Shown here piece after piece: positions 37,129 to 45,157 of a stretch of DNA of 64,000 bases. How positions within the stretch are numbered: the first letter of the stretch is position 1; every line of letters starts with the position of its first letter. The notes beneath the pieces are model-generated. The model saw only the letters and a program-made list of their open reading frames with translations, was not told where the DNA came from and did not search any database. A program made the position numbers and the translations under genes. The stretch is from Enteractinococcus coprophilus (GTDB taxonomy: Bacteria; Actinomycetota; Actinomycetes; Actinomycetales; Micrococcaceae). The stretch lies in NCBI RefSeq assembly GCF_006716305.1, contig NZ_VFOU01000002.1:1-64000 (forward strand). The letters run 5' to 3'.

Positions 37129-38748
37129 TTAGTCTGTCAGCCGCACGCGGACGTACTGCTCATCCAGCACCGGTGAGATGGGATAAAATCCGACGCCGTG
37201 CCCCGAAGCCAATGCCGTAATCGGGAAGGTCAGGGGCACCGCCGGGATATCTAAACTGATGGCGGCCTCCACCCGCTGCAGCAGGGCGGTGCGCAGCTGC
37301 GGGTCCTCTTCGGTACGCGCGGCGGTGAGCGCCTGCGTCACGGCCGGGTTGTCCCACCCGAATTCTTTATTGGGGTATTCGAATAAATCAGCGAGCACGT
37401 ACAGGGCATCTCGCACAAAAAAGTTCCGCCCGAACAGGTGCAGTCCGCGCCCGGTGGTTTTGCCGAGCACCGAGCGCATATAAGTGCCATCAGTCCAAGG
37501 CACCGGTTTGGCCACAATGTTGAATCCCGCGGCCGTCAACCGCCCTGACAGGTGTGCAAAGAGTTTCTGCGGCTGCGTCATGTAGACGCGTTCGGCCCCG
37601 GTCGGATACCAAAACTCAATGGGCTCGCCGTCATACCCGGATACGGCCAAGAGGTCAGCGGCCCGAGACGCATCGGCGTTGTAGGTGACGACGTCGTCGG
37701 TGCGTTCTAATAGTGACGGCGGGTTGAATTGGTGGGCTACATACGAACCATCAAGGTGCAGCGTATCAACCATGTCGGTGCGATACAGGGCGTGGGCTAC
37801 CGCTTGGCGCACGTGCAAGTTGGCCAGCACCGGGTGGGCCTGATTGATGCCCAAATACAATACGGCCAGCGGGTCGCGCAGCAGCACCTGGTAGCCGGAT
37901 TGCACCAGCTCACGCAGCACCGCAGGTGAGACCCCATCGAATACATCCAGTTGTTTGGTGGACAGGCCATAGAGGCGTTCGTGCAGATTGGGTACCGAGA
38001 ATACTTCGACGTCGTGCTCGGCATCTACGGCGTCGAGATGTATGGTTGCCCCGTCTAGGGCGCCCCAGCGATACGGGCCGGTACCCGCCAGCGGGATCAG
38101 CGGTAGCCCATCGGCCAGGGCTGCATCAAATTCCGCCCAGGACGCGGGGGACGTGATACTAAAGGCCGGGTGGGTTAGTGCGGCAATCAGGTTGGTCACC
38201 GGACTCCGCAGCGTGACAGTCACCTCGAGCTGACCGGTGGCCTCAACCGTCTCGAGCAGGCAGGCATCCTCGGAGGTGAAGCCCCCAAACACGTTCGAAA
38301 ACGGTAGCCTGCCTAGATCATCTAACTGTGATCCCAGCATTTTATCGGCTGTGCCCCAGCGTTGGAAATTATCCACGACGACGTCGGCGGTCAGCTCGGT
38401 GCCATCGTGGAAGGTGAGGTCGGGCTCGAGCTCGAAGACCACTTCGCGACCGTTGTCTGACACCGTCCAGTCGGCCGCCAACTGGGGGATCGTCTCGCCG
38501 GTTTCTTCATCCACCCCGATCAGCGTCTGGTACACCTGCCGGGCCAGCCGGTGGGTTTCCACGTCATTGGTCACCGCAGGATCGGTGGTCAAAGCCTTCG
38601 CTGGCACGCCAATGCGGAACGTTTTGGCGCCGGGCTCCGGAGTGATCACTTCGCTGGCGGGTGTGGGAGTGCTTGAGGTTGCACGAATCAATGGCGCAAG
38701 CCCGAGGGAGGCGAGTCCGGCCAGCACGGTGCGTCGGGAAAGATGCAT
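37129..38748 (-). CDS. Peptide/nickel-type ABC substrate-binding protein (SBP family 5)
   Basis: 539 residues. A twin-arginine signal (LSRRTVLAGLASLGLAPLI, residues 3-21) without lipobox cysteine, then the family 5 pattern: YQTLIGVDEETGETIPQLAADW, VVFELEPDLTFHDGTELTADVVVDNFQRW and VRQAVAHALYRTDMV. Family 5 proteins bind oligopeptides, nickel or sugars. No permease or ATPase gene is adjacent, so it is an orphan binding protein and its ligand is open. ATG 38748 has GCGGAAGGAT as ribosome site. Confidence 0.9.
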   Translation of the reverse strand: MHLSRRTVLAGLASLGLAPLIRATSSTPTPASEVITPEPGAKTFRIGVPAKALTTDPAVTNDVETHRLARQVYQTLIGVDEETGETIPQLAADWTVSDNGREVVFELEPDLTFHDGTELTADVVVDNFQRWGTADKMLGSQLDDLGRLPFSNVFGGFTSEDACLLETVEATGQLEVTVTLRSPVTNLIAALTHPAFSITSPASWAEFDAALADGLPLIPLAGTGPYRWGALDGATIHLDAVDAEHDVEVFSVPNLHERLYGLSTKQLDVFDGVSPAVLRELVQSGYQVLLRDPLAVLYLGINQAHPVLANLHVRQAVAHALYRTDMVDTLHLDGSYVAHQFNPPSLLERTDDVVTYNADASRAADLLAVSGYDGEPIEFWYPTGAERVYMTQPQKLFAHLSGRLTAAGFNIVAKPVPWTDGTYMRSVLGKTTGRGLHLFGRNFFVRDALYVLADLFEYPNKEFGWDNPAVTQALTAARTEEDPQLRTALLQRVEAAISLDIPAVPLTFPITALASGHGVGFYPISPVLDEQYVRVRLTD

Positions 38749-38884
38749 TGAAATCCTTCCGCACTCAATTTGATCTGGACCCACCGATGCGATGCTCGGT
38801 GCCACTATCGTAGCCAGGCTCTAGTGTACAAGTGAAATCTTCACGACGACGCCGCACAACATCACAGGCCATGATGATGTAGTC

Positions 38885-40075
38885 TCACGCGTGCTTGCGC
38901 CGGATGAAGCGCTGGAGGCGCTCGCGGAAACTGCGCGGCACCACGTGCCACATGCGCCGCCACAAAGGCGGTTCGGTGCGCAAGTGCTCCACTCGGCGAT
39001 TCAGGACCCGGATTTTGTCATCGAGGGCATCGGAGCGGGATCTGAGGTCGGCGACGCGTTCCTGGAGTTTGACCTGTTGAACTTCGAGCGCATCTCGTTC
39101 ACGTCCCAGGCGTCGATTTTCTTTACCCAAAGAATCAAGCCGTTCGGCAATCTCTGGAAGGAACTGACCGGTCAAATTTGAAACCTCCGACGCCGGAGAA
39201 AACCCGGCGGCGTCAACAGCAGCGGTGCGATCTGAGGCCAACACATCGAGTATTTCACGAATCGTGGCAGGCGGTATTGGCACATGGCCGTGGCCATCGT
39301 GTGTGAATCGGACATAGCACCGCGGACCGGCACCGGCCACGCGCAGGAAGGGTAAAAGGTGATGCTGCAAGAAGGTGGAATCGAAGAAGTTTTGATAGAT
39401 CAGCAGGTCATGATTCAGGCCATGTTGGGCTACCGCAGCAAGATCCGTGGGCCCAAAATCGGCCAACAGACCCCTGACAGAGCTGGTCATCGCACCATTG
39501 GAATCCAGCCCGTGAGCCAGCCGAAGATAGGTGGCCATTTTGTCTTGGGCGCGACGTTCCAGAGTGAGCCGTGGGTTGACCAGTAGCGCGGTGCAGTTCG
39601 GGAAGTACGGAGCATAATGTGCGGCAGCAAACCCGCCCCCGGATGCGCCAAAGAGGATGGTCTGGTCTGCGCCGAGCTGTTCTAGTGCGTGCTGAATTGC
39701 CGGAACCAGGATGGGACGCAGCGGGCCGGTGGTCTCATCACCCAGGTACCAGGCGACCGTCATGTCGCGATGCGCCAGTACTGGATCAGAAACCGCAATA
39801 AGGTTAAGCCCAAGGTCTTCGGCAATCCCGCGACCGGTGAAATATGGCAGATATTGCACATTTAACGGAATCGCACCGTTGAATACCACCAGCGTGGTTG
39901 CGGCTCTGCGGTTCTCGATGAGTACATCAATTTCACGGCCATGGTGTCTGAAGGTGTTCCCACCGACCTGCAGGGGAGCGGCGAGGAATGCTTCTAACGA
40001 CGCGTAGTGGTGGAATGGGACATTCCATCGTGTTTCGTTGCGTGATCTCATACCCATTAGTCGTCGACCTGACAT
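38885..40075 (-). CDS. Alpha/beta-hydrolase-like protein with C-terminal coiled coil
   Basis: 396 residues. The middle has a nucleophile elbow (TILFGASGGGFAAAHYA, Ser as candidate nucleophile near 145) and a late HDGHGHVPIP that could supply the histidine. From about residue 300 there is a coiled coil (EIAERLDSLGKENRRLGRERDALEV and onward heptads), ending in an Arg-rich, Trp-containing tail (LWRRMWHVVPRSFRERLQRFIRRK) likely to contact membrane. No named family. Similar layouts accompany cell-surface glycan machinery, but nothing of that kind is next to it. ATG codons at 40057 and 40051 are also possible. No signal peptide is seen. Confidence 0.75.
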   Translation of the reverse strand: MSGRRLMGMRSRNETRWNVPFHHYASLEAFLAAPLQVGGNTFRHHGREIDVLIENRRAATTLVVFNGAIPLNVQYLPYFTGRGIAEDLGLNLIAVSDPVLAHRDMTVAWYLGDETTGPLRPILVPAIQHALEQLGADQTILFGASGGGFAAAHYAPYFPNCTALLVNPRLTLERRAQDKMATYLRLAHGLDSNGAMTSSVRGLLADFGPTDLAAVAQHGLNHDLLIYQNFFDSTFLQHHLLPFLRVAGAGPRCYVRFTHDGHGHVPIPPATIREILDVLASDRTAAVDAAGFSPASEVSNLTGQFLPEIAERLDSLGKENRRLGRERDALEVQQVKLQERVADLRSRSDALDDKIRVLNRRVEHLRTEPPLWRRMWHVVPRSFRERLQRFIRRKHA

Positions 40076-40113
40076 CTCTTGCGCTGTGTCTCTTATGTCT
40101 CTTTAGGGTATGC

Positions 40114-40140
40114 AAAAACCCGCTCACGAAGAGCGGGTTT
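40114..40140 (-). terminator. Terminator, probably of the tRNA-Leu transcript before IS insertion
   Basis: Perfect 10-bp stem AAACCCGCTC (40116-40125) / GAGCGGGTTT (40131-40140) with a 5-base loop; on the minus strand it ends in TTTTTGC. No minus-strand gene precedes it except the tRNA-Leu beyond the insertion sequence. Confidence 0.8.
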
Positions 40141-40164
40141 CGGAAGAAGTATTCAGTTACCCGG

Positions 40165-40186
40165 AGGACATGTGTGCGGGCGAAGG
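40165..40186. repeat. Left copy of 22-bp direct repeat flanking the IS (tRNA-Leu tail remnant)
   Basis: Identical to 41621-41642. Bases 40175-40186 match the last 12 nucleotides of tRNA-Leu. If the IS ends are taken as TGTC...GACA (40187-41626) the repeat proper is 16 bp (40171-40186). Confidence 0.85.
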
Positions 40187-40198
40187 TGTCTAGTGTCA

Positions 40199-40318
40199 CG
40201 ACATCGTTGACAGGTTTTGACTGGACTGAACCCAAGAGACCGTTGACCGATGTGTCGGGACATCGTTGACATTTTGGGACAGTGATCGTTGACCGGTGAG
40301 TCGCGACATCGTTGACAG
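40199..40318. repeat. Array of CGACATCGTTGACAG-like motifs in IS left end
   Basis: Full copies at 40199-40213 and 40304-40318, one with a changed first base at 40259-40271, and partial ones at 40239-40249 and 40282-40293; the right end has one at 41600-41614 in opposite orientation. Probably transposase-binding sites. Confidence 0.7.
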
Positions 40319-40339
40319 TGCTGCCGGCAATGATGAGCT

Positions 40340-41521
40340 ATGTCTAGCTCACAAAAGAATCTGGTTATTGCTCGCTCGGTGGTAGATCAAGGCTTGAGTA
40401 TTGCTCAGGCTGCAGCGAAGTTTGGAGTGTCCCGGCAATGGGTCCATCAGCTCGTGCAACGGTATCGATCCGGTGGGGTTGCGGCGGTCTTGCCGCAATC
40501 TAAGGCACCCAAATCCCGGCCGCAAACGACGACCGAGACGGTGCGGGCCCGGGTTATTGGCTTGCGTCAAACCCTAGTGGCTAACGGGGCCGATGCTGGC
40601 CCAGAGACCATTGCCTGGCATCTGGCCCGAGAGGGCTTCCACGTGCCATCGACCTCCACCATCCAACGCATCCTGCGCGCCGCCGGACTGGTGGTGGCCC
40701 AGCCGAAGAAGCGTCCGAAATCCTCGTATATCCGATTCCAAGCCGAACTACCCAATGGGTGCTGGCAAGCCGATATCACCTACTGGTTCTTAGTCGATGG
40801 CACCCGGGTGGAGATCCTAGATTTCTTAGATGATCATTCCAGGTTGCTATTGACCATCCAGGCCAAAGCCCTGTGGACCAGCGCCGATGTCGTGGCCGTG
40901 ATGGACCAGCTGATCACCACCTATGGGCCGCCAGCTGCCACGTTGACGGATAACGGGATGGTGTTCACTGCTCGATTCACCAGCCGGCCCGGGGCCAAAA
41001 ACGGGTTCGAAAAACTGCTAGCCGCCCATCACATCCAACAACGCAACGGGGCACCATCACATCCGCAAACCCAAGGCAAAATCGAACGCTTCCACCAAAC
41101 CCTCAAACGCTGGCTGGGCGCCCGCTCATTGCCGGCCTCCCTAGAACAACTGCAAATGCTCTTGGATACCTTTGCTACCTGGTATAACACCGAACGACCC
41201 CACCGAGCGATCAACCGGCGCACCCCAGCCCAGGCCTACACGGCCTTACCCAAAGCCACCCCGAACACCACCCATGACACCGAATACCGCACCCGCACCG
41301 ACCGGGTGGACAACAACGGGAAAGTCACACTGCGCTACGCCAGCAAAATCCGCCATCTGGGCATCGGCTCCGCGCACCGCGGCAAGCAAGTGCTGATGCT
41401 CATCCACAACGACCACGTCACTATCTCAGATGCGGCCACCGGCGAGATCCTCACCGAATATATCTTGGACGCCACCAAGGATTATCAGAAACCGACCTGG
41501 CGCAAACCCCTCAGTGAATGA
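40340..41521 (+). CDS. IS481-family transposase
   Basis: 393 residues: an N-terminal helix-turn-helix (SIAQAAAKFGVSRQWVHQLVQRY, written in two parts: residues 20-42), a second winged segment to ~125, and an RNase H-fold DDE core with Asp145 (WQADITYW), Asp204 (TLTDNG) and Glu249 (QTQGKIERFH). The C-terminus ends in a beta-rich segment (VTLRYASKIRHLGIGSAHRG), typical of IS481. No frameshift or stop interrupts it, so the element may be active. The ATG at 40340 has no strong ribosome site. Confidence 0.93.
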   Translation: MSSSQKNLVIARSVVDQGLSIAQAAAKFGVSRQWVHQLVQRYRSGGVAAVLPQSKAPKSRPQTTTETVRARVIGLRQTLVANGADAGPETIAWHLAREGFHVPSTSTIQRILRAAGLVVAQPKKRPKSSYIRFQAELPNGCWQADITYWFLVDGTRVEILDFLDDHSRLLLTIQAKALWTSADVVAVMDQLITTYGPPAATLTDNGMVFTARFTSRPGAKNGFEKLLAAHHIQQRNGAPSHPQTQGKIERFHQTLKRWLGARSLPASLEQLQMLLDTFATWYNTERPHRAINRRTPAQAYTALPKATPNTTHDTEYRTRTDRVDNNGKVTLRYASKIRHLGIGSAHRGKQVLMLIHNDHVTISDAATGEILTEYILDATKDYQKPTWRKPLSE

Positions 41522-41543
41522 ACCCATGAACAACCCCGGGAAC

Positions 41544-41581
41544 GACAAAAGCCGCAGAAAATACATTCTGCGGCTTTTGTC
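41544..41581 (+). terminator. Terminator inside the IS after the transposase gene
   Basis: Perfect 15-bp stem, arms 41544-41558 (GACAAAAGCCGCAGA) and 41567-41581, 8-base loop, with TTTTG within the descending arm. It can work in both directions. Confidence 0.8.
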
Positions 41582-41630
41582 ATCCATGTCGCGACTCATC
41601 TGTCAACGATGTCGCGACTCAGGACATGTG

Positions 41631-41714
<84 letters not shown>

Positions 41715-41778
41715 TAATCCGTTGTGATGGACCGAGGAATAAGCTTAGCCCATTCACAACAAATTACCTAATTGCCTA

Positions 41779-42258
41779 TTATGCGGCCTCGAGGCCCAAG
41801 TCGCGACGCAGTTTGTCGACGTGGCCCTTAGCTCTCACGTTGTATTGTGCGACGTCGACCTTGCCATGTTCATCCACGACAATGGTCGAGCGAATCAGTC
41901 CTTCATAGACGCGGCCGTAGTTCTTTTTCTCACCCCAGGCGCCATACGCCTCGGCGACCGCGTGATCCTCATCGGACAACACCGGGAAGTTCAGGCCCTC
42001 TTTTTCGGTGAATTTATCCAAGCTGGTCACCGGATCGGGGGAGATCCCAATGATTCTGTAACCATCTGCGGTAAAGCGCTCCATGCGGTCACGAAAATCG
42101 CAGGCCTGAGTGGTGCAGCCCGGCGTCATGGCCTTGGGGTAAAAATAGACAATGACTTTTTCGCCGGCGAAGTCGGAAAGTGAAACGGTGTTGCCGTTGG
42201 CGTCGGGTAGGGAAAAATTCGGGGCAGTATCGCCCGCGGAAAGACGGTTTGCAGTCAT
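41779..42258 (-). CDS. bcp: Peroxiredoxin, Bcp/PrxQ type
   Basis: 159 residues. A thioredoxin-dependent thiol peroxidase: GDTAPNFSLPDANGNTVSLSDF, then YFYPKAMTPGCTTQACDFRD with peroxidatic Cys48 and resolving Cys53 five residues on (atypical 2-Cys), and a conserved IRSTIVVDEHGK strand. ATG 42258 has AAAGGATG upstream. It is 34 bases downstream of the metal-binding lipoprotein gene on the same strand and may be co-transcribed, linking metal uptake to oxidative stress (inference). Confidence 0.95.
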   Translation of the reverse strand: MTANRLSAGDTAPNFSLPDANGNTVSLSDFAGEKVIVYFYPKAMTPGCTTQACDFRDRMERFTADGYRIIGISPDPVTSLDKFTEKEGLNFPVLSDEDHAVAEAYGAWGEKKNYGRVYEGLIRSTIVVDEHGKVDVAQYNVRAKGHVDKLRRDLGLEAA

Positions 42259-42292
42259 AAATCATCCTTTCAGGTGTTCGATACTGGGTAGT

Positions 42293-43219
42293 CTACTGCT
42301 GCAGGCCTTCAGATATCCTGGTGAGATTTTCTTCGAGTAATCCTAGATACGTATCGCCCGGTTCGCCTTCGGCGGCGAGCTCATCGGAGAAGACGGTCGC
42401 ATAGATTTCGACGCCGGTATCTTCCGACACGGTCTCCATTGGCGCACTGGCGACGTTGGACTCTAAGAACAATGCTGGCGGTTGGTGTTCTTCTACGAAA
42501 TCGATGGTTGAGATGATTTGATCCGGGGTGCCGATGTCATCGGTATCGACTGACCAGATATAGCCTTCCAGCAGATCGTAGCGCGCGGCCATGTATTGGA
42601 AGGCCCGTTCTGACGTCACCAAGACGCGGCGGTCCTCTTCCAGGTCGCCAATCTCTTGTTGATACTGCTCATGCATCGCCGTGAGTTCTCCGACATAGGC
42701 GTCCGCGTTGTCCTGGTAGATCTGGGCGTTCTCAGGATCGATCTCCACCAGGGTGGCGGCAATATTTTCGGCCATGATGACGCCCACATTCGGATCCAAA
42801 AAGGCGTGAGGGTTGACGGAGTCTACAACGCCCTCGGTCAGATAGAGTGGCTCAACGCCGTTCGTGGTCTCAACGAAACGGTCTTCTTCCATCTCGACAG
42901 AATTGGCCATACGCGCGGCCCACCCTTGTTCCCCGCCTTCCAGATTCAACCCGTTGACGAAGAAAACATCAGCATCGGAAAGAGCTTTGGTATCTGAAGG
43001 GGTCGATTCGTATTCGTGGGGGTCTTGACCTACTGGCACGAGGTTATAAACCTCAACATGCTCACCACCGATTTCTTCCACGATGTCGGTGAGGATCGAA
43101 AACGTTGAGACCGCTTGCACTGTCCCGGAGGTTTCCGGCTCCGAAGAAGAATCGCCGCACCCTGCCAAGGCTAGGGCGCTGATACTGGCGAGGAGTATTT
43201 TCCAGGTGGTGTTCATCAC
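42293..43219 (-). CDS. Mn/Zn-type ABC transporter substrate-binding lipoprotein
   Basis: 308 residues. Lipoprotein signal with lipobox LALAGC (Cys20), then the cluster A-I/ZnuA-MntA pattern: VSTFSILTDIVEEIGG, VPVGQDPHEYESTPSD (first His ligand), VNPHAFLDPNVG (second His), a helical backbone, TSERAFQYMAARYDL and a final Asp/Glu ligand region. There is no His-rich loop, which fits manganese better than zinc, but the metal is not certain. ATG 43219 overlaps the permease stop by four bases; the three genes form one operon in the order ATPase-permease-binding protein. Confidence 0.92.
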   Translation of the reverse strand: MMNTTWKILLASISALALAGCGDSSSEPETSGTVQAVSTFSILTDIVEEIGGEHVEVYNLVPVGQDPHEYESTPSDTKALSDADVFFVNGLNLEGGEQGWAARMANSVEMEEDRFVETTNGVEPLYLTEGVVDSVNPHAFLDPNVGVIMAENIAATLVEIDPENAQIYQDNADAYVGELTAMHEQYQQEIGDLEEDRRVLVTSERAFQYMAARYDLLEGYIWSVDTDDIGTPDQIISTIDFVEEHQPPALFLESNVASAPMETVSEDTGVEIYATVFSDELAAEGEPGDTYLGLLEENLTRISEGLQQ

Positions 43220-44115
43220 GAAGAGCCCTCCTGAGAGGCAGGGGAGTGTTGAATGCTGCGGCGGTCGCGCAGCTTGTGAAGTTGGGTCCAGACGAAACCT
43301 TGGTGCGGGCTGAGTAGGAACGCCAGTACGAACATAGCGAAGGCGACCAGGACGATCGCCGGGCCGGACTGGAGTTCGAAGCGGTAGCTAAAGTACATCC
43401 CCATAATTGACGACAGCATGCCGAACACCGCGCCCAAGATCATCATGGTCGAGAATTTTTTGGACAATAAAAATGCGGTCGCCGCCGGGGTGACGAGCAT
43501 CGCGACGACGAGTATCACCCCGACGGTCTGCACTGCGGAAACGGTGACCACCGCCAGAGCGATCAGGACGGCATAATTGATCATTTTTGTAGGGAAGCCG
43601 TAGGCCGTGGCCAGCTGCGCATCCATAGTGGTGATCTGCAGCTGTTTATAAAACATGACAATCAGGGTGGTGATGACCACGGTGATGATCACCGACTGCC
43701 ACATTTGTGAGGGGCTGGTCGCCAAAACGTCACCGAAAAGGATCGCCTGGAGGGATACGGAGGATTCTGTACGGGCGAGCAGGATCACGCCGGCTGCGAG
43801 AAAGGCGGTGAAAATAATCCCGATCGAGGTGTCGCGTTTCAGCCGGGAATTTGAATTGATAAACCCGATGCCGGCGGCGGCGAGCAACCCGGAGACGAGC
43901 GCGCCGAAGAAGATGTTGGCGCCAAAGAAAAACGACACCGCAATACCGGGCATCACAGCGTGCGAGATCGCATCCCCCATCAACGATAGACCTCGAAGAA
44001 TGATCAGCGAACCCACCACGCCTGAGACCAAACCGATGACGACGGCTGTGATGGCGGCTCGAGCCAGGTGGGGGTAGTTCACAAGATCGTAGAAAAATTC
44101 CACTGGCTTACTCAC
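43216..44115 (-). CDS. Mn/Zn-type ABC transporter permease
   Basis: 299 residues with eight or nine membrane helices. Family marks: RGLSLMGDAISHAVMPGIAVSF, the STSIGIIFTAFLA-like loop (DTSIGIIFTAFLAAG) and VVTVSAVQTVGVILVVAMLVTPAATAFLL. It carries divalent metal inward, with the binding protein and ATPase encoded on either side. It overlaps the ATPase gene by eight bases and the lipoprotein gene by four, showing strong coupling. The C-terminus (LHKLRDRRSIQHSPASQEGS) is cytoplasmic. Confidence 0.93.
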   Translation of the reverse strand: MSKPVEFFYDLVNYPHLARAAITAVVIGLVSGVVGSLIILRGLSLMGDAISHAVMPGIAVSFFFGANIFFGALVSGLLAAAGIGFINSNSRLKRDTSIGIIFTAFLAAGVILLARTESSVSLQAILFGDVLATSPSQMWQSVIITVVITTLIVMFYKQLQITTMDAQLATAYGFPTKMINYAVLIALAVVTVSAVQTVGVILVVAMLVTPAATAFLLSKKFSTMMILGAVFGMLSSIMGMYFSYRFELQSGPAIVLVAFAMFVLAFLLSPHQGFVWTQLHKLRDRRSIQHSPASQEGSS

Positions 44116-44839
44116 CGATCCCTAGCAGATTCGCTCCGAAGGTTGCCGTCAGATTCTGTGCGGTCAGTGCCTCGGCCACTGGCCCCTGAGCGATGAGGCG
44201 CTTATTGATCATAATGATGTGATCAAAATAGTTTTCGACATTCGATAGATCGTGGTGCACCATGACCACGGTTTTGCCGGAGGAGACGAGTTCGCGAAGA
44301 ATTTCTATAATGTTCAGCTCGCTGGCGGCATCGATACCCATGAGCGGTTCATCGAGTAACAAGATGTCGGCTTGCTGGGCGAGCGCCCGGGCAATGAAGA
44401 CCCGTTGTTGTTGTCCTCCGGAAAGATCCGCGATCTGTCGATGCGCATATTCTTCCATGTGCACGCGCATTAACGCCCGGCGAGCGACCTCGCGTTCGAC
44501 AGTTCCGGGCCGTTGAAAAAGACGCAACCGTGGATACGTGCCCAGCAGGACCGTGTCGAACACGTTGATGGGAAAATCCCAGTCGGTCGTGGAACGCTGG
44601 GGCACATAGCCGATGCGTTGCCGTACCTTGTCGACGCGCTGGTCAAAAAAACGAATTGCCCCGGCTGTGCGTTCCACGAGGCCAAGAGCGGCTTTCAACG
44701 TGGTGGACTTACCTGAACCGTTTGGCCCAACGATGCACGTCATAGTGGCGGCCGGTATCGAAAGGGTCAGTCCCTCCACGGCTTTGACACCACGATATGA
44801 TACGTGCAGATTATCAATCGTCAATACGTCAGCGGGCAC
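44108..44839 (-). CDS. Mn/Zn-type ABC transporter ATP-binding protein
   Basis: 243 residues: Walker A VGPNGSGKSTTLKA, signature LSGGQQQRVFIARALAQ, Walker B ILLLDEPLMGIDA and switch VMVHHDLSNVE. First gene of the metal-import operon. The start is GTG 44839 with GAAAGG seven bases before it. Upstream lies a 318-base gap containing two adjacent palindromes that may bind a metal-sensing regulator. Confidence 0.94.
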   Translation of the reverse strand: MPADVLTIDNLHVSYRGVKAVEGLTLSIPAATMTCIVGPNGSGKSTTLKAALGLVERTAGAIRFFDQRVDKVRQRIGYVPQRSTTDWDFPINVFDTVLLGTYPRLRLFQRPGTVEREVARRALMRVHMEEYAHRQIADLSGGQQQRVFIARALAQQADILLLDEPLMGIDAASELNIIEILRELVSSGKTVVMVHHDLSNVENYFDHIIMINKRLIAQGPVAEALTAQNLTATFGANLLGIGE

Positions 44840-45157
44840 GGACGGGCCTTTCGTCTTCGATCCAGCAGCGTCGCCACGGGAAGCTGTTCAACCCCATTTG
44901 TCAGGAGCACGGTTTCTGGGAATACCTCTGTGTCACTCAGGGTAGCTAGGTGCTAGAGGTCGTGTGCATTGATCATATGTTCGTCTCAACGAACATTCAA
45001 ATTTGGGGAGCCAAATATGACACCACGCGGCTCTTGGATGCAGCGTAGTGTCTTGGGTATTCTGGCGTGTCTGATGTTGGCATAGGGGTCTTCCGGTAGG
45101 TTTTATCTCAACGGTAATCCGAGATGAGGATTGCCCTTTCAAAGTGGGAGGCAGCAA
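44840..45157. other. Divergent intergenic region between metal importer and AI-2E gene
   Basis: 318 bases with no credible gene (a 74-codon minus-strand frame has no family features). It contains the double palindrome at 44977-45016 and presumably both promoters. Confidence 0.6.
44977..45016. promoter_or_regulatory. Two adjacent palindromes, possible operator
   Basis: First: ATGTTCGT (44977-44984), 4-base spacer, ACGAACAT (44989-44996). Second: ATTTGG (45001-45006), 4-base spacer, CCAAAT (45011-45016). They are four bases apart. Neither resembles the DtxR/IdeR consensus, so the regulator is unknown. Confidence 0.55.

Larger units (their letters stand above)
40187..41626 (+). mobile_element. 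IS481-family insertion sequence
   Basis: About 1.44 kb with one transposase gene and an internal terminator. Ends read TGTCTAG...and, on the other strand, TGTCCTG..., and align over 27 bases with 23 matches, sharing CGACATCGTTGACAG. Alternatively a perfect 21-bp inverted pair lies at 40298-40318 and 41600-41620. The left end carries several extra copies of the CGACATCGTTGAC motif. The element lies against the tRNA-Leu 3' end and is flanked by a direct repeat. Confidence 0.85.

Noticed and set aside
40199-40318. Possible CRISPR-like array (repeated GACATCGTTGAC)
   Set aside because: Repeats are short, irregularly spaced and degenerate, and match the end of the adjacent insertion sequence.
44933-45157. 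74-codon minus-strand frame in the metal-importer control region
   Set aside because: No ribosome site or family features, and it covers the double palindrome and likely promoters.
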